From contig CAJTWM010000002.1 of the NCBI GenBank assembly GCA_910579805.1, positions 124,001 through 188,000 on the forward strand: 64,000 nt of DNA, given 5' to 3'. This stretch comes from an uncultured Lachnospiraceae bacterium. Lineage in GTDB: Bacteria; Bacillota; Clostridia; Lachnospirales; Lachnospiraceae. Under the pieces are notes generated by a model that had not been told where the DNA came from, did not search any database, and saw only the letters and a list, made by a program, of their open reading frames with translations. The position numbers and the translations under genes were made by a program. Positions 1 through 7,825 of the stretch are shown here, piece after piece. Each line of letters starts with the position of its first letter. The stretch's first letter is position 1.

Positions 1-134
1 ACGATATAATCTTTTTTCTGCACGGTCATAATGGTAACAATGGCGCAGCTTACCAAAGTACCGTCATCCAGTTCGAGTTCTACGGTCATTTCCTCATCGG
101 TAAGCTCTTCCTTGCGGTTTTTATCTTTTTCCAT
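1..134 (-). CDS. DUF1292 family protein (N-terminal part, cut by window edge)
   Basis: Only the first 44 codons are in the window. The ATG is at 134 on the minus strand with a GGAGG site about 8 bases upstream. The visible product is a charged N-terminus followed by MTVELELDDGTLVSC and then a short beta-rich stretch, the usual opening of the small acidic DUF1292 (YrzB-like) proteins of Firmicutes. In those genomes this gene usually sits near the Holliday-junction resolvase RuvX, but that region lies outside the window. No function is established for the family. The gene diverges from the GH13 gene on the other strand, so both promoters must share about 158 bases. Confidence 0.7.
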   Translation of the reverse strand, partial: MEKDKNRKEELTDEEMTVELELDDGTLVSCAIVTIMTVQKKDYI

Positions 135-292
135 TATTTTTTCCTCCAATCTTGCAAATCCGCGAATTTACATGGTTTTATAAGGACATTGTACAAAATA
201 AGAGGAATTTAATCAATACTTACACGGAAAATAGTTTCATGGCAGGGAAAAATATGTTAAACTATATACATCATTATATACGGAGACATTTT

Positions 293-2182
293 ATGAAGCT
301 AAAATTAAACATGGAACAGGGAAATATATTACCCAAAGGTCTTAGCAGTTATAAGGACGGGATTAATGTAGCAGTAAAGATTCCACATGCGAAAGAGTGT
401 GGTTTATTTGTGTGGATAAAAACAAAAGACGGTCAGGAAAAGAAATATAAGATCCCTTTTTCGGATGCTTTCCGTGTCGGGGACATCAGTTGTATGTATT
501 TGAAGGACATAGAGGCACAGGATTGCCGGTATCAGATCTATGCGGACGGACGTATTGTAAAGGACGAGTATGCCGTAAAGATGACCGGATGCGAAAAATG
601 GGGAAAAGCCGTAAAGCAGAAGGATATTTATTATGGCATGGGAGATGAAGGCTTTGACTGGGAAGAGGACAGGCTTCTTAAAACGCCGTTTGAGGACAGT
701 TATTTTTATTGTATGCATGTAAGGGGGTTTACCAAACATATTTCTTCCAAAGTAGCGCATCGCGGCACTTTTATGGGAGTCGTAGAAAAAATTCCTTATT
801 TGAAAGAGCTTGGGATCACTGCGGTAGAACTGATGCCGGCATATGAATTTTGCGAGATCATATACAAGGAAGAGAGCCAGCCGACGATGGAGGAAGTGGC
901 GAAGCAGTATGCCTTAGAGCCGAACCGTGAGAGAAAGGGAGATAAGCTCAACTATTGGGGATATACGAAAGAATGTCAGTATTTTATGCCGAAAACCTCT
1001 TATGCAGCCGGGCCCGGACAGGCGGCTAAAGAATTTAAACATATGGTAAAGGAGCTTCACAAAAACGGGATAGAGGTTATCATGCAGTTTTACTTTGAAA
1101 AGGAAAATCCCGGTTTCATTTTGGAAGTACTCAAGTATTGGAGGATAGAGTATCATGTGGACGGTTTCCATTTAAAGGGGGATCCTATTCCTCTCGCCCT
1201 TTTGGCAACGGAAGCCTTGCTAAAGGATACCAAGCTGTTTTATTATTCGTTTCCCTATGAGGAACTTTATACGGACGTTATGCAGCCTTCGTACCGTCAT
1301 CTGGCCTCTTACAGGGACGACTTTATGTATGATATGCGCCGGTATCTGAAAGGAGACGAAAATATGCTGCCCGCGGTTTTGGGGCATCTGCGGCATAACA
1401 GCGATAATCATGGAGTCGTACAGTATGTGACTAATTATTACGGATTTACGCTGGCGGATCTGGTTTCCTATGAAAGAAAGCATAATCAGGCGAACGGGGA
1501 GGAAAACAGGGACGGAAACGAATATAATTACAGTTGGAATTGCGGCGTGGAAGGGGCCAGTAGAAAAAAATCGGTAACGGCGCTGCGCAGACAGCAGATG
1601 CGGAATGCTTTCAATCTGTTGTTCCTTTCACAGGCATCCCCGTTATTTTTGGCAGGGGATGAGTTTGGCAACTCACAGAAAGGAAATAATAATCCGTATT
1701 GTCTGGATAATGAAATAAGCTGGTTAAACTGGAACGGGCTGGAAAAGAATAAAGATTGGTTTGAATATGTAAAGAGCCTGATCGCTTTTCGGAAAGCGCA
1801 TCCGGTGCTGCAGGGGATACGTCCTTTGCACCTGATGGATACGCTTGCCTGCGGCTATCCCGATGTTTCTTATCATGGCAGTCAGGCCTGGAGGCCGGAG
1901 CTTGAAAATTATAACCGTCATGTGGGGATCATGTATTGCGGGGCTTACGGTAAGAAAAACCGCAAAGAAGAGGATAACAGCATTTTTATCGCTTATAATA
2001 TGCATTGGCAGAAACGGAAACTGGCGCTGCCCAAGCTGACAAAAGGGAAAAACTGGTATGTGCTTTCGACAACGGAGAAAGCAGCGCCGCTGCCGAAAGC
2101 GGAGGACAAACTGGAAAAAGTAGAAAGTGGTCAGGAAATAGAATTAAAACCAAGAACGATTGTTATTTATTTGGCAAAGTAA
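293..2182 (+). CDS. GH13 glycogen-debranching-like protein lacking catalytic residues
   Basis: The protein has 629 residues from the ATG at 293, chosen because GGAGA sits 7 bases upstream; an in-frame ATG at 152 has no site. It resembles GlgX/isoamylase-type debranching enzymes: a CBM48-like N-terminus (about 12-100), MHVRGFT at 141-147, and near the C-terminal part of the barrel NGEENRDGNEYNYSWNCG (401-418). The four GH13 catalytic regions are degenerate. Region I has MQFYFEK (264-270) where an Asp and Asn-His belong. Region II reads DGFHLKGD (290-297), with His and Lys where the Arg and nucleophilic Asp belong. Region III has Tyr-Tyr (317-318) in place of the acid Glu, and region IV has NYYGFTL (381-387) instead of the His-Asp pair. 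The fold therefore looks intact but hydrolysis is unlikely. A glycogen-binding or regulatory role is a guess. Confidence 0.8.
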   Translation: MKLKLNMEQGNILPKGLSSYKDGINVAVKIPHAKECGLFVWIKTKDGQEKKYKIPFSDAFRVGDISCMYLKDIEAQDCRYQIYADGRIVKDEYAVKMTGCEKWGKAVKQKDIYYGMGDEGFDWEEDRLLKTPFEDSYFYCMHVRGFTKHISSKVAHRGTFMGVVEKIPYLKELGITAVELMPAYEFCEIIYKEESQPTMEEVAKQYALEPNRERKGDKLNYWGYTKECQYFMPKTSYAAGPGQAAKEFKHMVKELHKNGIEVIMQFYFEKENPGFILEVLKYWRIEYHVDGFHLKGDPIPLALLATEALLKDTKLFYYSFPYEELYTDVMQPSYRHLASYRDDFMYDMRRYLKGDENMLPAVLGHLRHNSDNHGVVQYVTNYYGFTLADLVSYERKHNQANGEENRDGNEYNYSWNCGVEGASRKKSVTALRRQQMRNAFNLLFLSQASPLFLAGDEFGNSQKGNNNPYCLDNEISWLNWNGLEKNKDWFEYVKSLIAFRKAHPVLQGIRPLHLMDTLACGYPDVSYHGSQAWRPELENYNRHVGIMYCGAYGKKNRKEEDNSIFIAYNMHWQKRKLALPKLTKGKNWYVLSTTEKAAPLPKAEDKLEKVESGQEIELKPRTIVIYLAK

Positions 2183-2285
2183 GCGGATGCCAAACCGGCA
2201 TCTTTTGCTGAAGCAGAAAGAGGGGCTTACAATACTGCTAATAAGCAGTACCGTAAGCCAGACTTGCGATATGCGGGAGTATAAA

Positions 2286-2813
2286 ATGAAAGTATGGCAG
2301 CATTTTAAAACGATCACATACCATAAATATCTGGTAGCCCAAGGATGTTTTAAAGTCGGTCTTTATAAACAGGGGCTTTTGCATGATATGTCCAAATATT
2401 CTCCCAGTGAGTTTTGGACAGGGGCGAAATATTATCAGGGAACGCGGAGCCCTAACAATGCGGAGCGGGAGGCAGTCGGTTATTCCGGGGCATGGCTTCA
2501 TCATAAAGGCAGAAATAAACATCATTATGAATACTGGATCGATTACAGCCTAAGCGGGATATCTGGCGGCATGGCTCCGGCGCCTATGCCGAGAAAATAT
2601 GTAGTGGAAATGTTCATGGACCGGATCGCAGCAAGCAAGGTTTATCTCAAAGAAAAATATACGCAGGCGGCGCCGCTGGCGTATTATAATAAGGGAAAAG
2701 CGCTGATTCCTATGCATGAGAGGACGAAGGCGCTTTTGGAAAGACTGCTTGTCATGCTTGCAAAAAAGGGAGAGGAAGAAACTTTCCGGTATATAAAGAA
2801 AAAAGTTTTGTAA
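2286..2813 (+). CDS. DUF5662 family protein
   Basis: The protein has 175 residues. The ATG at 2286 is preferred because GGGAG lies just upstream and the family similarity starts there; the open frame extends back to 2160 but overlaps the GH13 gene without a ribosome site. Conserved features are LLHDMSKYSPSEF near residue 36 and a His-rich segment, WLHHKGRNKHHYEYW, near residue 75. The spaced His/Asp residues suggest a metal-binding helical protein, loosely like HD-type hydrolases, but no activity is established for DUF5662. It follows the GH13 gene by about 100 bases with no terminator visible, so the two may be cotranscribed. Confidence 0.75.
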   Translation: MKVWQHFKTITYHKYLVAQGCFKVGLYKQGLLHDMSKYSPSEFWTGAKYYQGTRSPNNAEREAVGYSGAWLHHKGRNKHHYEYWIDYSLSGISGGMAPAPMPRKYVVEMFMDRIAASKVYLKEKYTQAAPLAYYNKGKALIPMHERTKALLERLLVMLAKKGEEETFRYIKKKVL

Positions 2814-2867
2814 CAAAAGAGAAAACAGTGGAATAGGATAAAGTAAAGAAACGAAAAGAGAAAAAAC

Positions 2868-3206
2868 ATGAATTGTCTTTGGTTATTACTTTTACTTGCC
2901 TGCTGTGGCGGAAACGGAAATATGCAGGGGGACTGCGGTTGCAATAACGGCTGCGGCAGGGACGGAGATAGAGGCGGCTGTGGCAGAGGCCGCGACCGTG
3001 ACCGTGACGACGACTGTGGCTGCGACAGAAGACGCGACCGTGACGATGACTGCGATCATGACAGAGGCCGTGACCGTGACGACGACTGCGACAGGGGACG
3101 TGACAGAGACCGCGACCGGGATTGCGGCTGCGGCAGAGGTCCCGAAGCCAGACCGTTTACTCCTTTTGCAGATACTTGTGGATGCGAAGAAAAGCCTGTT
3201 TCATAA
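2868..3206 (+). CDS. Small Arg/Asp/Cys-repeat protein with hydrophobic N-terminus
   Basis: The protein has 112 residues. It opens with MNCLWLLLLLACCGG, a short Leu-rich hydrophobic segment ending in paired cysteines, then runs for about 75 residues as repeats of Arg-Asp dipeptides broken by Cys-Gly-Cys and Asp-Asp-Cys units, and ends with a distinct RPFTPFADTCGC tail. Similar short proteins with this Leu/Cys opening occur in Lachnospiraceae, without assigned function. The ribosome site is weak (purine-rich AGAGAAAA). The stop codon lies inside the loop-proximal part of the terminator at 3188-3217. The overlapping alternative frame gives only a Thr/Ala-rich shadow. Membrane tethering and metal binding are inferences from composition. 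Confidence 0.6.
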   Translation: MNCLWLLLLLACCGGNGNMQGDCGCNNGCGRDGDRGGCGRGRDRDRDDDCGCDRRRDRDDDCDHDRGRDRDDDCDRGRDRDRDRDCGCGRGPEARPFTPFADTCGCEEKPVS

Positions 3207-3235
3207 CAGGCTTTTCTATATGCGCCTGAAGGCGC
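3188..3235. terminator. Bidirectional terminator between converging genes, plus a second small hairpin
   Basis: A perfect 13-bp inverted repeat (AGAAAAGCCTGTT, loop TCAT, then its complement) has T-rich flanks on both strands, so it can end the repeat-protein gene and, from the other side, the pot operon. A short GCGCC/GGCGC hairpin follows at 3222-3235. Confidence 0.85.
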
Positions 3236-3259
3236 GTACTTGTTAAAGTTTTTGAAGTA

Positions 3260-4327
3260 TCAATTGGACTTTACTTTTTTCCAAAGTTCATTATAAAGCT
3301 CGTCGCCTTCCTCGCCAAGATAAGAAAAGGTCTCCAGATTATTATATTGCGACAGATCGGGAAAAGCGATAGAAGAGTTGCGGATATCGTCGTCTTCAAT
3401 CAATGCTTTTGCGGCTTCATTCGGAGTAGAATAGGTAATATATTCAAAATTTTTCAGTGCAATATCGGGGCGGCACATAAAATCAATAAAGATATGTGCA
3501 TTTTCCATATTCGGCGCATTTTTAGGAACTACCCATGAATCAATCCAGATATTGGTCCCTTCTTCGGGGATCACATAGGCAAGGTCGGAATTTTCACGCT
3601 GCGTATAAATTGCTTCGCCGGAGTAGATCACACCTAAAGCTGCTTCGCCGCCAATCATCTTATCGCGTACTTCGTCGATCACATAAGCCTGTACAAGCGG
3701 TTTCTGATCGATCAGGGCCTGCATTGCCGTCTCCAGTTCGGCTTCATCGGTGGTGTTCATGGAATAGCCGTTTAATTTCAGAGCGACCATAAAAGCGTCG
3801 CGTACGGAATCCTGCATTAAAATGTTGTCCGCATATTTTTCATCCCAAAGGATGGACCAGCTTGTGACCGGTTCTTCTACCATGGTCTTATTATAGAGGA
3901 TGCCTACCGTACCCCAGCAATAGGGAACGGAGTACTTGTTTTCCGCATCGAACTGCTTGGAATTTTCCCAATACTGTGCACCGATATTCTCTTTGGCATT
4001 CGGAAGTTTTTCAAAATCCAGTTCTGCAAGCAGGTCGTTATCGATCATTTTCTGAATCATATAGTCTGACGGGCAGACAACGTCGCATAGAGACGCTCCG
4101 GTTTCTACCTTGGGATACATGATTTCGTTTGTTTCAAATTCGTCATAAATGACCTTGATCCCCGTTTCTTCTTCGAACATGGCGATCGTATCAGGATCGA
4201 TATATTCTCCCCAGTTGTAAACGATCACCTGACCGTTCTTTCCGTCGCCGGAGGCGCCGCATCCGGATAGAACAGTAACGCATGTTATACATAGCGCTGC
4301 CATAATAGATAACATTCTTTTTTTCAT
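3260..4327 (-). CDS. potD: Spermidine/putrescine-binding lipoprotein of ABC importer
   Basis: The 355-residue protein is the extracellular polyamine-binding component of PotABCD. A signal peptide ends in a lipobox at VLSGC (19-23), so Cys23 should be lipidated and hold the protein to the membrane. The mature part reads VIVYNWGEYIDPDTIAMFEEE, the standard opening of PotD/PotF proteins, and continues as a type II periplasmic-binding fold of normal length. Its ATG overlaps the potC stop as ATGA, with GGGAGG upstream, so the genes are translationally coupled. It is the last gene of the operon and ends at the bidirectional terminator. Whether putrescine or spermidine is preferred cannot be read from the sequence. 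Confidence 0.93.
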   Translation of the reverse strand: MKKRMLSIMAALCITCVTVLSGCGASGDGKNGQVIVYNWGEYIDPDTIAMFEEETGIKVIYDEFETNEIMYPKVETGASLCDVVCPSDYMIQKMIDNDLLAELDFEKLPNAKENIGAQYWENSKQFDAENKYSVPYCWGTVGILYNKTMVEEPVTSWSILWDEKYADNILMQDSVRDAFMVALKLNGYSMNTTDEAELETAMQALIDQKPLVQAYVIDEVRDKMIGGEAALGVIYSGEAIYTQRENSDLAYVIPEEGTNIWIDSWVVPKNAPNMENAHIFIDFMCRPDIALKNFEYITYSTPNEAAKALIEDDDIRNSSIAFPDLSQYNNLETFSYLGEEGDELYNELWKKVKSN

Positions 4328-5130
4328 AATTTAATTCCTCCCTTGTTTTTCTGGGGCGCTTTCTGCGCCGATTTTTTCCCGAATATATTTATGACCAGCA
4401 AAAGAAGAATGACGGTCATAAAGATGATCGTGGAAAGAGCATACATTTCCGGCTTGATCCCTTTTTTTACCTCCGTATAAATTTTAGTGGAAAGGGTGTC
4501 GATCCCTGCTCCTTTTGTAAAATGAGTGATGATAAAATCATCCAGAGACATTGTAAAAGCCATTAAAAATCCGGTAAGAACGCCGGGAAGTATGTCCGGA
4601 AACACTACTTTGAAAAAGGCATGGATATGGGAAGCCCCTAGATCCAAAGCCGCCTCGTAGGTGTGTGGATTTAACTGTTTCATACGGGGCATGACACTTA
4701 AAATAACATAAGGTATGTTAAAGGTGATATGGGAGAGCAGTATCGTTGAAAAACCGAACCGCACCCCAAGGCTGATATATAAAAGCATTAAAGAGATCCC
4801 CGTTACAATATCGGCGTTCAGCATAGGAATGTTTGTGATCCCCATAAATATAGTACGCATTCTTTTGCTCATACCCTGCATGGCGACACAGGCGGCGGTA
4901 CCGATCAAAGTCGCGATAAGGGAAGAGAGAAAGGCAATGATCAGGGTATTCCATAACGCTTGTAATATAATTTCGTCCTGCAGCAAGGAAACATACCAGT
5001 TAAAAGTAAAACCGCCCCATTTGGCCCTCGTCTTGCTGGCGTTAAAAGAAAGTACGATCAACGTGACGATAGGAGCGTAGAGAAAAATAAAAATAATACC
5101 GATATAAAACCGCTTTATAAAGTTTATCAT
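4324..5130 (-). CDS. potC: Polyamine ABC transporter permease PotC
   Basis: The 268-residue protein starts at the ATG at 5130 (MINFIKRFYIG); the frame extends further upstream but into potB. It has six membrane segments and a typical EAA permease loop (YEAALDLGASHIHAFFKVVFP), which docks on the ATPase PotA. It matches PotC/PotI membrane components of the spermidine/putrescine importer, with the conserved SLDDFIITHF segment. It begins just after the potB stop and its TGA overlaps the ATG of potD. Length is normal for the family. Confidence 0.92.
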   Translation of the reverse strand: MINFIKRFYIGIIFIFLYAPIVTLIVLSFNASKTRAKWGGFTFNWYVSLLQDEIILQALWNTLIIAFLSSLIATLIGTAACVAMQGMSKRMRTIFMGITNIPMLNADIVTGISLMLLYISLGVRFGFSTILLSHITFNIPYVILSVMPRMKQLNPHTYEAALDLGASHIHAFFKVVFPDILPGVLTGFLMAFTMSLDDFIITHFTKGAGIDTLSTKIYTEVKKGIKPEMYALSTIIFMTVILLLLVINIFGKKSAQKAPQKNKGGIKL

Positions 5131-5131
5131 A

Positions 5132-5947
5132 TTAAAGGACCGCCCCCTCTCCGTCTTTATCAAATATAGAAGATACGACCATATTGACAATAATAAATAT
5201 CATAAGAACGATTGACAGGCCGCTGCCCAGATACCAGTTGCCGGCCCGTGTAAATTCCTGTTCGATCACATTGCCGATCAAAAGGATCTTGCTGCCGCCT
5301 AACAGGGTGCTGATCACAAAAGTGGTGAGGGCAGGGACAAATACCATGGTGATTCCGCTAATAACACCTGGTATAGAAAGCGGCAGGATAATCCGCATAA
5401 AAGTCTGTATCTGATTCGCACCAAGATCTTTGGCGGCATTTACCACATTACCGTCTATCTTTACAAGGGAATTGTAAATAGGCAGTACCATAAAGGGTAA
5501 AAAGTTATATACCATGCCTAAAATAATAGCGGTAGGCGTATTGATGATATTTAGCGCCGGCAAGTGTAAAAAATGCAGGATATTATTAATAACGCCTGTT
5601 TTTTCCAGCAGGCTCTGCCATGCAAGGGTGCGGAGAAGGAAATTCATCCACATCGGAAGGATAAAAATAACAACGATAAAGCTGTTCTGGCTCACATTCA
5701 TGCCGGATAAGATCATGGCAAGAGGGTAAGCAAGTATAAGGCATAAAAGAGTGCTTACCAAAGAGAGCAGCATGGAGAGCCAAAGAGCTTTCGCATGTTC
5801 TGCCGTAGCGATGGCGGTAATGTTTTCTATTGTAAATGCGCCGGTCTTATCCGTAAAGCCATAATAGAATATCATACATAAAGGTATGATAATGAACATG
5901 ATGGACCAGAACAGATAAGGCGCCTGAAGGGCTTTTTTTCTATTCAT
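5132..5947 (-). CDS. potB: Polyamine ABC transporter permease PotB
   Basis: The 271-residue protein is the first membrane subunit of the polyamine importer. I place the start at the ATG at 5947 (MNRKKALQAPYLFW), where the sequence overlaps the end of potA by 8 bases and a GGAGG lies about 12 bases upstream; the upstream in-frame ATG at 5968 has no site. Six hydrophobic segments are visible, and the EAA loop reads NAAKDLGANQIQTFMRIILP. The FVISTLLGGSKILLIGN segment is typical of PotB. Order A-B-C-D is the usual one for this transporter. Confidence 0.92.
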   Translation of the reverse strand: MNRKKALQAPYLFWSIMFIIIPLCMIFYYGFTDKTGAFTIENITAIATAEHAKALWLSMLLSLVSTLLCLILAYPLAMILSGMNVSQNSFIVVIFILPMWMNFLLRTLAWQSLLEKTGVINNILHFLHLPALNIINTPTAIILGMVYNFLPFMVLPIYNSLVKIDGNVVNAAKDLGANQIQTFMRIILPLSIPGVISGITMVFVPALTTFVISTLLGGSKILLIGNVIEQEFTRAGNWYLGSGLSIVLMIFIIVNMVVSSIFDKDGEGAVL

Positions 5948-7013
5948 CGATCGTCGCTGCCTCCTCATCTTCGGAAACGGGTTTATTCATGATCTGAATG
6001 TTATAAGGATCTACCTGAATGCCGACTTTTGTTCCGACCGGAAACATTTTTGTGGAATGAACCAGCCATTCAAAGCCGTTTGCCATGACTTCCATTTCAT
6101 AATGGACGCCCTTAAAAATGATATGGCTGACGACGCCGTTTATTGTCCCCGCATTTTCTGCCACCAGTTCCACGTCTTCGGGACGGATCACCACATCCAC
6201 CGGCGTATTTTCACCGAATCCTTTATCCACACAGGCAAAACGTGCGCCAAGAATCTCCACCAGTTCGTCCCGGATCATGGTAGAGGCAATGATATTGCTG
6301 TCGCCGATAAAATCGGCAACAAAAGCATTTTCGGGTTCATTGTATATTTTTTCCGGCGTACCGATCTGTTGGATATATCCCTGATTCATGACTACGATCG
6401 TGTCCGACATGGTCAGGGCTTCTTCCTGATCATGGGTGACATAGATAAAGGTGATACCCAGCTCGTTTTTTAAACGGATCAGTTCATACTGCATATCCTG
6501 TCTGAGCTTTAAGTCAAGAGCGCCTAAGGGTTCGTCTAAAAGCAGTACCTTAGGTTCATTGACAATGGCTCTGGCAATGGCGATCCGCTGCTGCTGGCCG
6601 CCGCTCAAAGAATCCGGCATACGGTTTTCGTAGCCTTCAAGGTTCACCAGCTTTAAGGCGTATTTGATTTTATCTTTAATGTAATCCCCGCTCTTTTTTT
6701 TGATCTTCAGTCCGAACGCAATATTTTCCGCAATGGTCATATGAACGAAAAGGGCGTATTTCTGAAATACGGTATTCAATTGGCGTTTGTTGGGCGGGAG
6801 AGCGGTAATGTCCCTGCCGTCAAAGATAACTTTTCCGCAGTCGGGCGTTTCAAATCCGCCTAAAATACGCAGAGTGGTAGTTTTTCCGCAGCCGCTTGGC
6901 CCTAAAAGAGTCAAAAACTCGTTTTCTCTGATAAATAAGTTCAGCTCATCCAAAACAAGCTGGCCGTCATAAGATTTAGATATATTCTGAAGGGTAATAA
7001 GTTCTTTCTTCAT
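5940..7013 (-). CDS. potA: Polyamine ABC transporter ATPase PotA
   Basis: The 357-residue cytoplasmic ATPase powers polyamine uptake. Walker A is GPSGCGKT (38-45), the ABC signature LSGGQQQR (136-143) and Walker B VLLLDEP (156-162), followed by the THDQEEAL switch histidine. The C-terminal third (about 240-345) is a TOBE-type regulatory domain, as in PotA and MalK. The start at 7013 has AAAGGAG upstream at slightly long spacing. It lies 68 bases downstream of the regulator gene with no terminator between, so the two are very likely one transcript. Confidence 0.94.
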   Translation of the reverse strand: MKKELITLQNISKSYDGQLVLDELNLFIRENEFLTLLGPSGCGKTTTLRILGGFETPDCGKVIFDGRDITALPPNKRQLNTVFQKYALFVHMTIAENIAFGLKIKKKSGDYIKDKIKYALKLVNLEGYENRMPDSLSGGQQQRIAIARAIVNEPKVLLLDEPLGALDLKLRQDMQYELIRLKNELGITFIYVTHDQEEALTMSDTIVVMNQGYIQQIGTPEKIYNEPENAFVADFIGDSNIIASTMIRDELVEILGARFACVDKGFGENTPVDVVIRPEDVELVAENAGTINGVVSHIIFKGVHYEMEVMANGFEWLVHSTKMFPVGTKVGIQVDPYNIQIMNKPVSEDEEAATIDE

Positions 7014-7081
7014 ACTGTTTTTGTACTCCTTTCAAGACCGAAAATAGAAACGGCATGTTTTAAGTAATTTGTAAAAGTAAA

Positions 7082-7618
7082 TCAAAAACTTGGGGGAGAG
7101 CTGATCCATAATAAAACGGCCCCCTTACTCCCGGCTTTTATGTAGTGGGTGCTGCTCGGGACGAAATAAAAAGATTCCCCCTTTTTGGCAGCATAGCGTT
7201 TTTTTCCTATATAGATATAAACGGCGCCGGAAAGGATATATCCAAATTCCTCTCCTTCGTGAGGATTGTCAGGGTAAGTAGAACCATAGGGGTCTAAAGT
7301 CAGCCTGATTGGTTCCATAATGTTTTTCTGCGCGTTCGGTATGATCCATTCGATTCGGTTATGTAATTCGCTGTCTATTTTTTCAAAGTAATCGGCGCCG
7401 GAAAATACTACCTGTTCTTCTTCGGTTTCGTTAAAAAAGTCTTTCAGATCGGTGCCGAGACACTGTAACATATCGACGAGCGTAGCGATGGAGGGGGAGG
7501 TAAGGTCACGTTCTACTTGGGAAATAAAGCCTTTTGATAATTCCGCCCGGTCGGCGAGTTCTTCCTGAGTCAGTCCTTTCAGAATCCGCAATTCCCTTAT
7601 TTTTCTTCCTATTTCCAT
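7082..7618 (-). CDS. XRE-family regulator with C-terminal cupin domain
   Basis: The 178-residue protein has an N-terminal helix-turn-helix of the Cro/C1 type (about 2-57; KIRELRILKGLTQEELADRA) and a C-terminal cupin barrel (about 105-175; PHEGEEFGYILSG, then a YIKAGSKGAV strand). This is the layout of PuuR-like regulators, where the cupin senses a small ligand. The ATG at 7618 was chosen over 7642 because GGAGG lies 9 bases upstream. It is the first gene of the pot operon, behind a near-consensus promoter and a palindromic operator, so it most likely senses polyamines or a related metabolite and represses its own operon. The ligand is an inference from context. Confidence 0.88.
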   Translation of the reverse strand: MEIGRKIRELRILKGLTQEELADRAELSKGFISQVERDLTSPSIATLVDMLQCLGTDLKDFFNETEEEQVVFSGADYFEKIDSELHNRIEWIIPNAQKNIMEPIRLTLDPYGSTYPDNPHEGEEFGYILSGAVYIYIGKKRYAAKKGESFYFVPSSTHYIKAGSKGAVLLWISSPPSF

Positions 7619-7643
7619 TGAAATTTTCCTCCGTATCCCCACA

Positions 7644-7672
7644 ACTAAACAAAAAGTTTACTAAAACTAAAC
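7644..7672. promoter_or_regulatory. Candidate operator of the XRE-cupin regulator
   Basis: GTTTA at 7656-7660 and TAAAC at 7668-7672 form an inverted repeat with a 7-base spacer, and a further ACTAAAC half-site lies at 7644-7650. The cluster sits just downstream of the predicted start of transcription of the regulator-pot operon, where a bound repressor would block transcription. Confidence 0.5.
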
Positions 7673-7685
7673 AACGCTGTCATAA

Positions 7686-7713
7686 ATTATACTAAATTTT
7701 GCACATAAGTCAA
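7686..7713 (-). promoter_or_regulatory. Promoter of the regulator-potABCD operon
   Basis: Read on the minus strand, TTGACT (7713-7708) and a perfect TATAAT (7691-7686) are separated by 16 bases, a near-consensus sigma-A promoter. Transcription would start around 7680 and run into the operator and then the XRE-cupin gene. Confidence 0.7.
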
Positions 7714-7732
7714 TTGAAATTTTTAAAATCTA

Positions 7733-7761
7733 TTAACAAAATATTTTGAATATGGTAAGAT
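7733..7761 (+). promoter_or_regulatory. Promoter of the lactonase gene
   Basis: TTAACA (7733-7738) and TAAGAT (7756-7761) with a 17-base spacer face the lactonase gene, diverging from the pot promoter. Confidence 0.5.
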
Positions 7762-7825
7762 GATTTAGTACGGACAGAGATTCTTTTTATATAATGAAAA
7801 AGACGGAGGCTTGGAGGATATTTCT

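Noticed and set aside
2896..3246. Overlapping Ala/Thr-rich frame of 116 residues in the repeat region
   Set aside because: It is a shadow of the Arg-Asp/Cys repeat: a triplet-periodic repeat stays open in other frames, and the stronger start, membrane head and C-terminal tail belong to the 2868 frame.
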